This document shows, piece by piece, positions 17,729 through 26,845 of a DNA stretch of 57,770 nucleotides (position 1 is its first letter; each line of letters begins with the position of its first letter). The stretch covers positions 1 through 57,770 of the forward strand of contig JBDQEV010000002.1 of NCBI GenBank assembly GCA_040266255.1, given 5' to 3'. A program made the translations under genes and the position numbers. The DNA comes from Comchoanobacter sp040266255 (GTDB lineage Bacteria; Pseudomonadota; Gammaproteobacteria; Comchoanobacterales; Comchoanobacteraceae). The notes beneath the pieces are model-generated. The model was not told where the DNA came from. It did not search any database and worked only from the letters and a program-made list of their open reading frames with translations.

Positions 17729-20467
17729 ATGGAGTTTCATCTTATGTTTGGTTTAATGAGTAATATTGCAAGCGATTTAGCAGGTTATAATAATTTAAGG
17801 GAAATTCTCCCAGCAGGTCTTGCGCAAGTCCTAGCTGGTCTATATGGACTAGATTCTGAAAGCCAATTATTGAGCAAAACAGCTTATGGACTCGAGCACG
17901 TTAATACCAGCTTTATTATTAAGTGCTTAAAAGACAACAAAGCACCCAAAAATCGCCACCTTGCGACCCACCATCACGCACTTTTAATTGCAGCTGATAT
18001 GATTACTGCTTACAACATGCAAGTATCATTGGCGCAATTACAAGCACTGACAATACTTGCTTCAGCAATAGATCCCGAGCAAATACTGTTCAATGATGAT
18101 CTTAAAGTCATCAATAGAACCCTAATTGATCAACTCGAAGAAGCATTTAATTCAGAAAAACCCTTACAAACGCTATCAGAATCTGGCATTGCATCAGATG
18201 ATCTTCAAGCCTTTTTAAATGCAGGACTGCCAAATCTTACTGGTGAGTTAAACAAAAAATCTACAGTGATCACTCCACCACTTCCTGTCCACAATGAGCT
18301 TTCTCAATTTACGACCCTTCTTCAAGCAAAATTAGATCATATCGTTAGCACTGAAAAAGATAAACTACAGCGCTGGCAAAACCATCTAGATAGCATTGAT
18401 ATGAAACAATGCGAGAAAAAAGCCTTAATGGAAACTCTGAAAAGCTTAAATGCAAATACAGATTATGCCAGCTTTAGATCTACCCTCCCTGAAGAAGCTG
18501 AGTTGGTTGATGGTGGTGACGCCTTTTATGATGCCTCAGCAGCACCAATAGAACAGTTGTTAGTATTGCAATGCGCTGAACAAGTTCATGATAGAGTACA
18601 CCCTGGCAAAGACTATTTGAAAGAAACTATCTCAGATATCGTAACGCGACTTATCAGTGATGCTAATGCAAAAGACTCTAGCCACTTCAAAGACACAGAA
18701 CTGTTTTTATTATTTAGCCTCAGAGACTATTTTAGCGGAAGCTGGATTTCAACCTTAACTGAGCTATCAAAATCACCTAATATTCCACGCAGTAGTTATT
18801 TAAGATTCATAGGTGTAGCAAGCCTGACACTCTTAACGAGTCCACCTGCGAATGAAGGTGCTAAAAACCTAACGCATAAACTAAGCATGCTGGACTTATT
18901 TGCTCAGAACTTATCAACAATGTCTAATGAGGGCATTACCGATCACAGTAGTTTACTTGAGTTAATGCTCTATGCAATCATAACCAGCCTTAGTACCATT
19001 GATGAAACGCGGGAATGTGGAGCAATAACCCCACCTCCAGTTGACCTTCCAAGTAAAAACTGGGTCCTATTATCAACATTATCACTTTGGTATTCACAAA
19101 AAACAGGTCAAGGATTCCCAACCAATATCATTGAACACCTCCATATTCCAGAACAACCTAGCGAAATCCCTTATTTAGTACCTAGCAGCCCAGAAGCATC
19201 ATACAGAGAAGCGTGTGTTGAATTCACCAATCTATTCTCAGAATTAATTACACTGCATCATTGCAAAGATGAAGCACCGCTATTAAGCCTTATTGCAAGG
19301 CACTCAGCACATACACCACTAGTTAAAAGCATTTGGTATAGTTCAAGCTTTACAACGAGTGAACGAATATTTTGGACACTTCAGAATTGGATTGCGCCAT
19401 ATTTAAACCTTAACATATTAGAGACCAACAAATTACACAAGGCAATTGCACTGTCCAGCAAGTCTGGATTTGAATCTATCCTACTTTTATTATCTGCACT
19501 GCACTTAGATGAAGACCTCTTGCTCAAGCCCATGATGTTTTATGGCGAAAATGGTATGCGACACCTTCTTAGCAAACTGTTCATTAGAGCGATTGGAGGC
19601 AACAAGATCAATCCCAAAGTTTGGAATGAAAATAGAGACGACAAACTATTACAAACGGCATACACAGTGGATGCTAATGAAGCAACCGCTGCTCACACCC
19701 CAGATATACAGTCTGCAACATTTCAAGCCACATATGATGTCACAAAAGGATTCTATCCTGACTTGCCTGACTTTAAAACCCTTAACGAACATATCTCTCA
19801 ACACACTGATGACCTAAGTGAAAAGTGTTTACTTTTATTCGGTTGCACAATATCTAAGGATCTTCATGAAACAATAAAATCACCCCAAAAAATAGATAAT
19901 ATTTATACATTAATTTTATTTTCTCTTGCAGGGCAAGATCAGTCTGACCTACAGAACTCTCCTTTAACCCAAAAGGCAGTTGAAGCGGCTGCCTCAGCAC
20001 TTGGAACCAGCCCTACTGAGCTCAAAAATGCACCACTCCGTGTTGCTATGAAAACAATTGCACCCGACTTTGAACCAAGTAAAGCAGGAGAAATATTCAA
20101 TAGCTACAGCCCCATCCAAACATGGAAACAAGCATTCACCCACGCTTTAACATCACACGTGATTCTCACCTCATTTACAACATCTCTATGCTGCATTGCA
20201 GTTGGATATACAATCTTGATGCTATTAAATATTCCGATTGCTTCACTTGCAGTAGTGATTGCATTTTCAAGCCTACTTACCTTAAATTTATTTGCTCAAT
20301 GGATTGGCACAAAATACATTACCAATCAGCTAAACCAAACGCTTTCAAATGACCCATTTAGCGCACAGACATTATGCCAAAAAATCATTAGCCCAAATCA
20401 AACCACTGCCACTAAAGTTGTAGAAGAGCCGCTTTCTGCTTCTGTAATTGCCACTCCTGGAGCCTGA
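17729..20467 (+). CDS. Large orphan protein with C-terminal membrane hairpin
   Basis: 912 residues, one of the longest genes in the window and not recognised. It is predominantly helical and Leu-rich, without a signal peptide. Two hydrophobic helices lie close together near the C-terminus (about 812-834 and 838-858: ILMLLNIPIASLAVVIAF), followed by a short polar tail. Start options are ATG 17729 (weak AGG upstream) and ATG 17744 (GGAG at 17731-17734); they differ by five residues. It is divergent from the dcw operon, with no partner gene. A long soluble body with a late membrane hairpin is seen in some secreted effectors and some scaffold proteins; that is inference only. Downstream, 20468-20754 contains no convincing gene or terminator. 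Confidence 0.75.
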   Translation: MEFHLMFGLMSNIASDLAGYNNLREILPAGLAQVLAGLYGLDSESQLLSKTAYGLEHVNTSFIIKCLKDNKAPKNRHLATHHHALLIAADMITAYNMQVSLAQLQALTILASAIDPEQILFNDDLKVINRTLIDQLEEAFNSEKPLQTLSESGIASDDLQAFLNAGLPNLTGELNKKSTVITPPLPVHNELSQFTTLLQAKLDHIVSTEKDKLQRWQNHLDSIDMKQCEKKALMETLKSLNANTDYASFRSTLPEEAELVDGGDAFYDASAAPIEQLLVLQCAEQVHDRVHPGKDYLKETISDIVTRLISDANAKDSSHFKDTELFLLFSLRDYFSGSWISTLTELSKSPNIPRSSYLRFIGVASLTLLTSPPANEGAKNLTHKLSMLDLFAQNLSTMSNEGITDHSSLLELMLYAIITSLSTIDETRECGAITPPPVDLPSKNWVLLSTLSLWYSQKTGQGFPTNIIEHLHIPEQPSEIPYLVPSSPEASYREACVEFTNLFSELITLHHCKDEAPLLSLIARHSAHTPLVKSIWYSSSFTTSERIFWTLQNWIAPYLNLNILETNKLHKAIALSSKSGFESILLLLSALHLDEDLLLKPMMFYGENGMRHLLSKLFIRAIGGNKINPKVWNENRDDKLLQTAYTVDANEATAAHTPDIQSATFQATYDVTKGFYPDLPDFKTLNEHISQHTDDLSEKCLLLFGCTISKDLHETIKSPQKIDNIYTLILFSLAGQDQSDLQNSPLTQKAVEAAASALGTSPTELKNAPLRVAMKTIAPDFEPSKAGEIFNSYSPIQTWKQAFTHALTSHVILTSFTTSLCCIAVGYTILMLLNIPIASLAVVIAFSSLLTLNLFAQWIGTKYITNQLNQTLSNDPFSAQTLCQKIISPNQTTATKVVEEPLSASVIATPGA

Positions 20468-20754
20468 TTGTTGATTTTTTAGAGCATTTTATAATACCCC
20501 GAGCACCCATCTTATTTGCGTACAATACTGAAGAACCATCATCAGCAGCCTTGTAGTGACCTACAGACAAAAAAGCCACTCTATTTCCTTCACTCAAAAA
20601 TCATCTAGTCTGAGTTGCACATCATCCAAGTAGAACTATGCCCAGCCCATAAAAAACTGGCCATACAATCATCAGTGAAACTAATCAAAGCACACGAAAT
20701 AGCCCTATATACTACTCAAGATTGATTAAGATATAAAAATGCAACTCTAGCTTA

Positions 20755-21039
20755 TTAAACAGCAACAATTGGCTGAATATATGAAATCAAAATAAAGGCA
20801 ACCCCAATAGTTGCTAAAGTTAAAATACTCTCGATCCTCTCTCCGCGTAAAAAATAATATTGATTAAATCTGAATACGCTCATGCACAACATACCCATGC
20901 CTATATAAAATGAAAGACCTATGAGCAAAGATAGCACCATTGCGATCAGCGATACTAAGCCATTTCGAACCGGAGGATTAATGGCGATAAATGCTTTTGC
21001 GTCCACAAAAGTAGATAAAAAAAGAAATAGCCAGTACAT
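20755..21039 (-). CDS. Small multi-helix membrane protein
   Basis: 94 residues with three hydrophobic segments (about 1-18, 27-56 and 72-92). A charged loop (RFNQYYFLRGERIES) lies between the last two. The ATG is preceded by AGAGG with 6-nt spacing, which supports it as a real gene. It faces away from corB. No family recognised; location is the inner membrane by inference. Confidence 0.65.
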   Translation of the reverse strand: MYWLFLFLSTFVDAKAFIAINPPVRNGLVSLIAMVLSLLIGLSFYIGMGMLCMSVFRFNQYYFLRGERIESILTLATIGVAFILISYIQPIVAV

Positions 21040-21143
21040 GAGAACCTCTTTTAAAACATATATATATTAATTGATCCAACAGCTGACGCAAGATTTATTT
21101 CATTTCTATGACTGAACTTGCTAATATGTGTGTAGAGGGATTT

Positions 21144-22343
21144 ATGTTAATTGTATTTTGTTTAACACTACTTGTTTTTTCCGCGTTCTTCTCCGGATCA
21201 GAAACTGCGATTTTGTCACTTGACCTTTACCGCGTAGATTCAGATGCAGCTGAGGGTGACAAAACAGCACAAAGGCTGAAGCACTATTTAGTGAATCCAG
21301 AGCAATTTTTAAGCATTGTTTTACTTGGAAATACGCTCAGCAATATTGCTGCAGCCACAATCTTCACTATTTGGTTAAGCCAGTTTGATAGCGAAAGCGC
21401 TATTGCAAGCGGAACGATCGGCTTAACATTATTTGTGCTGATATTTTGTGAAATATTACCCAAAAGCTTAGCTGCAAGACACAGTTATTTATTTGCTAAA
21501 ACTGTACTGAGACTGATCAATTTTTTTGAAATTATAATGAAGCCAGTACTGACCCCGCTCAATAAGCTATCTACCCTATACCTAAGGCCTTCTAAGGATA
21601 AGCTTAGCAATAACGATATTAGAAGAATTGTTCGTAGCGCATCTCAGCAGCTGCCGATTAACGAGCGCATTATGCTTGAAGGTGTGTTAAGCATTTGCAC
21701 TGCTAAAGTTGAAGCATTGATGACCCCAATTCATATGGTTAAAACCATGACACCAGCTCAAATCAGCCAATACCTTACCCATATGCAAAGTGCTCAAAAC
21801 ATTCTTGTTGCTGAACAAGACAGCATTGATGAAGTTCTTGGCATTTTATCACACCTGGATCAAAAGAAGCTACCTCAAAAACCATCACGTGAAGATCTAT
21901 TGAGACACCTGACCCCTCCATACTATGTTCTAGAAGGAACGATCGTCAGCAAACAACTTGAAGATTTTCAAAACCACCATAATCGCGTAAGCATTGTCAT
22001 CAATGAGTATGGCACCCCCCTAGGCATTTTAGATCTAGGTAATATTTTAGATGAACTACTCGGCAGCTATGCATATCAGCACACACATGCCATTGGACAA
22101 ATTAAACAGGGCCCTAATGGCAAAATATGGCTTAAATCTCAAACTCAAATTAGAAACATCAACCAAATGTTGAACTGCAATATCCCTACCAATCAGTCTC
22201 AAACGATTGGTGGCTTATTAATCCATGAACTACAAAGCATCCCAGATGCACCATGCTGCATCAAAACCAATTTTGGCACATTTGTTGTCCTAGAGATGAA
22301 AGATAATCATATCGAGTGGATAGAGGCACAACTCGATTTATAA
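21144..22343 (+). CDS. CNNM/CorB-type (DUF21-CBS) membrane protein
   Basis: 399 residues from ATG 21144. The DUF21 membrane domain opens with the hallmark FSAFFSGSETAILSL and continues with GNTLSNIAAATIF and FCEILPKSLAA. A CBS-pair region then contains EALMTPIHMVKTM and IVINEYGTPLGILDLGNILDELLG, and a CorC-HlyC-like C-terminal domain follows. The family is implicated in Mg2+ efflux or homeostasis. An upstream in-frame ATG at 21108 exists, but AGAGGG at 21134-21139 and the hydrophobic start favour 21144. Its place before ffh matches the corB/yfjD-ffh order of other gammaproteobacteria. Confidence 0.88.
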   Translation: MLIVFCLTLLVFSAFFSGSETAILSLDLYRVDSDAAEGDKTAQRLKHYLVNPEQFLSIVLLGNTLSNIAAATIFTIWLSQFDSESAIASGTIGLTLFVLIFCEILPKSLAARHSYLFAKTVLRLINFFEIIMKPVLTPLNKLSTLYLRPSKDKLSNNDIRRIVRSASQQLPINERIMLEGVLSICTAKVEALMTPIHMVKTMTPAQISQYLTHMQSAQNILVAEQDSIDEVLGILSHLDQKKLPQKPSREDLLRHLTPPYYVLEGTIVSKQLEDFQNHHNRVSIVINEYGTPLGILDLGNILDELLGSYAYQHTHAIGQIKQGPNGKIWLKSQTQIRNINQMLNCNIPTNQSQTIGGLLIHELQSIPDAPCCIKTNFGTFVVLEMKDNHIEWIEAQLDL

Positions 22344-22407
22344 AGAATATTTGCGCCACAAGCATGATTCAGGTAAATTAGCGTTAACTTCATTATTGTA
22401 AAAAACG

Positions 22408-23751
22408 ATGTATAGATTTTTAGCCAATAAGCTTTCCGGGATCTTCAAAAAGAAGCACCTAACACAAGCCGATATCGACCAAGCTCTTGAAGATGTCAAA
22501 AATGCACTCATAGATGCTGACGTTGCATATGAAGCCATTGAGGCATTTAATCATCAGTTCTCCACAGAACGAATCAATCAAGCTAGAGTAGATGGACTAG
22601 ATCCACAAGCACAGCTTATGGAAGAAGTCAGACGAAGCTTGCTTACATTACTGACCGACAACACTCCTCCACTATCGCCCAAAAAGAATCAATTATTTAC
22701 AACTGTTCTTGTTGGTTTGCAAGGAGCGGGTAAGACCACTACCTGTGCAAAGCTTGCCAGCTTTTATCAAGCCCAGAACTTAAAAGTCCTTGTGTGTTCA
22801 ACTGATATTTATCGTCCTGCAGCCATGGAGCAGTTAGCACAATTAGCAGACCAAGTTCAAGTCGATTACTTCAAACCACCTAACAACCAAGCCGTTGAAA
22901 TTGCACAAGCAGCACACCAACATGCAAAACAGCAAGTTTATGATGTGCTCATTATTGATACAGCCGGAAGACTTAACATTGATGAAGAGAGAATGCGAGA
23001 AGCTTCAGATATCATCACTAAAATAAAGCCACAACAATGCTTATATGTTGTTGATACAATGATTGGACAAAGTGCACTTACAGTTGCAAAAACATTCAAT
23101 GAAAGACTATCCGTTGATGGCATTATACTGACAAAAACTGACTCTGATGCCAAAGGTGGCGTCGCCCTTTCTATCAAGCATGTGACTCAAAAGCCTATTC
23201 GCTGGATTGGCACAGGAGAGCACACCGACCAGCTTTCTTCTTTCAACCCTGAACAAGCTGTTGAGCAAATTTTAGATATGGGAGATCTAATTGGTCTCGC
23301 TAAAAAAGCTGAAAAGCATATCAATCAACAACAGGCTGAGAAAACATCTAAACGCATGCTTAAAGGTGAATTTAGCTTTGATGATATGCTACAAGTACTG
23401 GGACAAATTAAAGCCATGGGCGGCATGAAATCAATTCTACAGATGCTTCCAGGATCAGCTCAAATCCCTCAACAAGTTTTAGATCTTGCAGAAAAGCAGC
23501 CATTTGATACTTATGAAATCATTCTGAAATCTATGACCCAGAAAGAAAAAAACTTTCCAGCTCTTATTCTCAACAATGACTCTAGAATCAAACGTGTGCT
23601 TAAAGGGTCTGGCCGCACCAAAGCCGAATTCAATACGCTGCGGAAATCCTTTGAGAAAATTGAAAAAACAATGCAAAAGATGCGTAAAGGTAAATTCAAA
23701 AACATGATGGATCAATTCATGCAGAACGGCATTGAAAATCCATACAATTAG
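22408..23751 (+). CDS. ffh: Signal recognition particle GTPase Ffh
   Basis: 447 residues. Ffh binds 4.5S RNA and the signal sequences of nascent membrane proteins, delivering them to FtsY. An N-terminal helical domain (1-90) is followed by the G domain, with GLQGAGKTTTCAKLA at about 104-118, a DTAGRL box and TKTDSDAKGG. The C-terminal M domain is methionine-rich (FDDMLQVLGQIKAMGGM). The ATG lacks a clear Shine-Dalgarno. It starts a co-directional run through rplS. The 4.5S RNA gene is not in the window. Confidence 0.95.
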   Translation: MYRFLANKLSGIFKKKHLTQADIDQALEDVKNALIDADVAYEAIEAFNHQFSTERINQARVDGLDPQAQLMEEVRRSLLTLLTDNTPPLSPKKNQLFTTVLVGLQGAGKTTTCAKLASFYQAQNLKVLVCSTDIYRPAAMEQLAQLADQVQVDYFKPPNNQAVEIAQAAHQHAKQQVYDVLIIDTAGRLNIDEERMREASDIITKIKPQQCLYVVDTMIGQSALTVAKTFNERLSVDGIILTKTDSDAKGGVALSIKHVTQKPIRWIGTGEHTDQLSSFNPEQAVEQILDMGDLIGLAKKAEKHINQQQAEKTSKRMLKGEFSFDDMLQVLGQIKAMGGMKSILQMLPGSAQIPQQVLDLAEKQPFDTYEIILKSMTQKEKNFPALILNNDSRIKRVLKGSGRTKAEFNTLRKSFEKIEKTMQKMRKGKFKNMMDQFMQNGIENPYN

Positions 23752-23771
23752 TTGTATAATAAAAATAAAAA

Positions 23772-24830
23772 ATGATTTATCTCGACAATGCAGCATCTAC
23801 TCCTTTGGCACCTGAACTTAATTCGAATCTAGCGAATTACTTTCAGCGATATGGTAATGCACAATCATCACAGCAGACTGAATTAAAACAGATCATTGCG
23901 CGAGGTCAATCACAAGTCGCCTCCACCATTAATACTAAAGCTAATGAAATACATTTCACCTCAGGTGCAACAGAATCAATCAATACTGCATTACTTGGTG
24001 GCTGCCAGTTCTATCACCATAGCGGCAATCATATCATTACGTTTGAAACTGAGCACCAGGCCACACTGGCTGCTGTAAATGAACTGAAGCACTTAGGTTA
24101 TCATGTTACAATCTTGCCTGTCGCCCCTAGTGGTCAAATTGATTACCAACTGTTACAAAAGAATATTACACCAAGCACCATCATGGTCTCTGTCAACCAT
24201 GTTTGTAACGAAACTGGCTTCATCCAGGACTTAAAACCTTTAAGCGATCTGAGGCATCAACATGGTTTTTTACTTCATATTGATGCAAGTCAGTCTATTG
24301 GTAAAATACCAGTGAATGTTTTACAGCATCCTTGTGACTTCATGAGCCTATCTGCTCACAAGTGTCATGGCCCCCAAGGCATTGGTGCTTTATATATCTC
24401 AAGCAACCGCCATTTAAAACCCATTATTCACGGCAACCAGATCATTAGATCAGGAACACCACCTCATGCTTTAGTAGCACTTATGGGACAGGCATATAGC
24501 TTAGCTGAGCAATCACTTTCAGTCACAGAGATTAGTCAGCAATTCATCAATCAGCTTACAGTTGATTTTGAAAGAAACGGTGACGGTGTCCCCCATATTT
24601 TAAACTTATACTTTCCAACAATGACACCAAATAATCTCAAAGCACTTCAGCAATCTATTTTCTGCCAACAGAGTTCATCTTGCCACCAACATGGACTATC
24701 ACATGTCTTATTAGCCCGAGGCTATAACAGCGAACGCATTAGAAAAAGTTTGAGACTATCTTTCAGTCGCTATACTACAGACTCAGACATCATAAAAAGC
24801 ACCGAACTGATCAATAAAATACTCAGCTAA
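23772..24830 (+). CDS. Cysteine desulfurase (NifS/IscS family)
   Basis: 352 residues, PLP-dependent; it removes sulfur from cysteine for Fe-S cluster or tRNA thiolation pathways. Motifs: YLDNAASTPLAP at the start, FTSGATESIN, FETEHQA, HIDASQSIGK, and the PLP lysine in LSAHKCHGPQGIGALY (Lys about 196). A flexible loop with the candidate persulfide cysteine lies in QQSSSCHQHG (about 304). It is somewhat shorter than IscS (~404). It sits 20 nt after ffh and before rpsP, a slot usually without a desulfurase, and no iscU, iscA or other Fe-S partner lies nearby. Confidence 0.88.
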   Translation: MIYLDNAASTPLAPELNSNLANYFQRYGNAQSSQQTELKQIIARGQSQVASTINTKANEIHFTSGATESINTALLGGCQFYHHSGNHIITFETEHQATLAAVNELKHLGYHVTILPVAPSGQIDYQLLQKNITPSTIMVSVNHVCNETGFIQDLKPLSDLRHQHGFLLHIDASQSIGKIPVNVLQHPCDFMSLSAHKCHGPQGIGALYISSNRHLKPIIHGNQIIRSGTPPHALVALMGQAYSLAEQSLSVTEISQQFINQLTVDFERNGDGVPHILNLYFPTMTPNNLKALQQSIFCQQSSSCHQHGLSHVLLARGYNSERIRKSLRLSFSRYTTDSDIIKSTELINKILS

Positions 24831-24924
24831 GTCAATAAATTCCAATTAATAGTATAAAATGCTTTACAACGCCTATAAAGATAGGTAAATTAATGCAAAT
24901 AATTGATTATGAGGGAATCTCAGT

Positions 24925-25191
24925 ATGGTAAGAATCCATTTAGCACGTCACGGCAGAAAAGGTAGACCTTTCTTCCACATCATGGTTGCAGACAGTCGTT
25001 TTGCTCCAGGTAAACGTTTTATTGAGAAAGTAGGCTTTTATAATGGCCTAAGAGACAATTTTAGCGAATGCAAGCTCGAACTCGAGCGTGTAGAGTATTG
25101 GCAGTCACAAGGCGCTCAATTGACCCCTCAGGTGAAGTCAATCTACAAGCACATGAAGAAAAAATCTCAGACTCAGGATGACTCTAAGTAA
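24925..25191 (+). CDS. rpsP: 30S ribosomal protein S16
   Basis: 88 residues. The N-terminus MVRIHLARHGRKGRPFFHIM, followed by VADSRFAPGKRFIEKVGFYN, is typical S16, which binds 16S rRNA and aids 30S assembly. GAGGGA precedes the ATG. It is the first gene of the rpsP-rimM-trmD-rplS block and overlaps rimM by 14 nt. Confidence 0.96.
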   Translation: MVRIHLARHGRKGRPFFHIMVADSRFAPGKRFIEKVGFYNGLRDNFSECKLELERVEYWQSQGAQLTPQVKSIYKHMKKKSQTQDDSK

Positions 25192-25681
25192 TTCTGAAGA
25201 ATTGATTGCCATAGGCTGCCTTGGATCTCCACATGGGATTAAAGGCGGCCTTCGCATTATTACCCACACCATACCTTTTGATATCGCTTTAGATCATCAC
25301 TGCTTACTTCAGCAAGACTCCAAACTTGTTGAGTTAAACATTGAAAAGCTAGAACAACATCATATCAAGAACGTGATTTATCTAAAGGAAATTACATCAC
25401 GATCTACTGCAGAAGAAATGGTGGGTGCAAGTCTATACTACCCCAGACTTCTATTCTTCCAACAGTTTCCTGACCAAATTTATGGACCACTTTGCCAAGG
25501 TTATACTGTACTAGATCAAAACGAGACAGAAATAGGCAGATTAGAGTCTGTTGATTTTATTGATGACTTACCAATAGCAACTATCAATACCGCAACACAT
25601 CGACTTAAGGTGTGTGTGCTAGCAAAATATGTTATGTATATCGATCATACACAACAGCAACTTGCGGTTAAGCTAACATGA
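25178..25681 (+). CDS. rimM: Ribosome maturation factor RimM
   Basis: 167 residues. RimM assists maturation of the 30S head and binds S19. The N-terminal RimM domain begins IAIGCLGSPHGIKGGLRI, and a C-terminal PRC-barrel follows (GPLCQGYTVLDQNETEIGRL). The frame overlaps rpsP by 14 nt and trmD by 4 nt (ATGA), as expected for tight coupling. The first few residues are uncertain because the start lies inside rpsP without a clear Shine-Dalgarno. Confidence 0.93.
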   Translation: MTLSNSEELIAIGCLGSPHGIKGGLRIITHTIPFDIALDHHCLLQQDSKLVELNIEKLEQHHIKNVIYLKEITSRSTAEEMVGASLYYPRLLFFQQFPDQIYGPLCQGYTVLDQNETEIGRLESVDFIDDLPIATINTATHRLKVCVLAKYVMYIDHTQQQLAVKLT

Positions 25682-26403
25682 ATATCAATATCATCACCCC
25701 CATTGTAGATATCGTTGCTGCTTGTGAGCATGGCATTCTTGGCAATGCACTTAAAAATGAAAAAATCAATCTGAATGTCATTAATATAAGAGACTTTTCT
25801 AGCAGGTTAGATAAAAGAATTGATGATAAAACCTATGGTGGCGGACCAGGAATGGTGCTTGAGGCAGAGCCTGTATTTCAAGCCGTTCAATCTGTCAAAC
25901 CATCACATGTTGTCTATGTCAGCCCCGAAGGAACACCATTAACACAAGCCAAAGTCAGACAGCTAGCAGCCATTGAAAACATCAGCATTGTATGTGGGCG
26001 ATATGAAGGCATTGACCAAAGAGTCTACTCTTGTTTTGATGAGATCATTTCAATCGGTGACTATGTTCTTTCTGGTGGAGACATTCCTGCTTTGGTCTTA
26101 ATTGATGCAATTGCAAGACTTCAACCAGGCGTTATGCAAAATCCAGCATCCCACGAGCATGATTCATTTGAAAATGGACTTTTAGATCATGAACACTACA
26201 CCAAACCATCAGTATGGCGAGAACAACAAGTTCCAGATATATTAAAATCAGGCCATCATCAAGAAATTTCAGACTATCGCTTAATGCAATCTTTAGGAAA
26301 AACCTGGCTAAATCGACCAGATTTACTCATTGGACGAAACTTTTCGCAAAAGGAGCTTGCATTATTGATGAAATTTGTGCAAAATCATAATCGAATGAGG
26401 TGA
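25678..26403 (+). CDS. trmD: tRNA (guanine37-N1)-methyltransferase TrmD
   Basis: 241 residues. TrmD makes m1G37 in tRNAs reading CNN codons and prevents +1 frameshifting. It has the SPOUT trefoil-knot signatures DDKTYGGGPGMVLEAEPVF, CGRYEGIDQRV and SIGDYVLSGGDIPALVLIDA. Length and position between rimM and rplS match the family. Start overlaps the rimM stop by 4 nt. Confidence 0.96.
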   Translation: MNINIITPIVDIVAACEHGILGNALKNEKINLNVINIRDFSSRLDKRIDDKTYGGGPGMVLEAEPVFQAVQSVKPSHVVYVSPEGTPLTQAKVRQLAAIENISIVCGRYEGIDQRVYSCFDEIISIGDYVLSGGDIPALVLIDAIARLQPGVMQNPASHEHDSFENGLLDHEHYTKPSVWREQQVPDILKSGHHQEISDYRLMQSLGKTWLNRPDLLIGRNFSQKELALLMKFVQNHNRMR

Positions 26404-26408
26404 GATAA

Positions 26409-26816
26409 ATGAGTACATTACTTAAAAATTTTGAAAATAAGCAATTAAAGCAACTTGGAGACTTAGAGTACCACGCTGGTGATACCCTTAAAGTTGTTAT
26501 TCAAGTTGAAGAAGGTTCCAAAACTAGACTACAAACATTTGAAGGTGTTTTGATCGCTAAAAGAGACAGAGGTGTAAACTCTTCATTTGTGCTGCGTAAA
26601 AAATCCTATGGTGAAGGTGTAGAAAGAAAGTTCTTTGTGCATAGCCCAATTGTTAAAAGCATTGAGGTGATTAAGCGTGGTAAAGTAAGACAAGCGAAAT
26701 TATTCTATATCAGAGGACTAACAGCTAAAAAGGCTCGTATTACTGAGAAGATACAGTTCAATAAGAAAAAGGCGCCTAATAATACTTCTAAAAACCAAAA
26801 CTCAGACAAAGAATAA
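26409..26816 (+). CDS. rplS: 50S ribosomal protein L19
   Basis: 135 residues. L19 lies at the 30S-50S interface. Typical segments are GDTLKVVIQVEEGSKTRLQ, FEGVLIAKRDRGVNSSFVLRK and the SPIVKSIEVIKRGKVRQAKL block. It has a slightly long Lys/Asn-rich tail. It is preceded by GAGGTGAGAT, giving a good Shine-Dalgarno, 5 nt after trmD. Confidence 0.96.
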   Translation: MSTLLKNFENKQLKQLGDLEYHAGDTLKVVIQVEEGSKTRLQTFEGVLIAKRDRGVNSSFVLRKKSYGEGVERKFFVHSPIVKSIEVIKRGKVRQAKLFYIRGLTAKKARITEKIQFNKKKAPNNTSKNQNSDKE

Positions 26817-26845
26817 GTATTCCTTGTTTGTTTTAGGTTGAGGTC

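Noticed and set aside
20412..20597. Minus-strand 61-codon frame overlapping the end of the 912-residue gene
   Set aside because: TTG start, overlaps a real gene's 3' end, and no recognisable domain. It could be a remnant, but there is no support.
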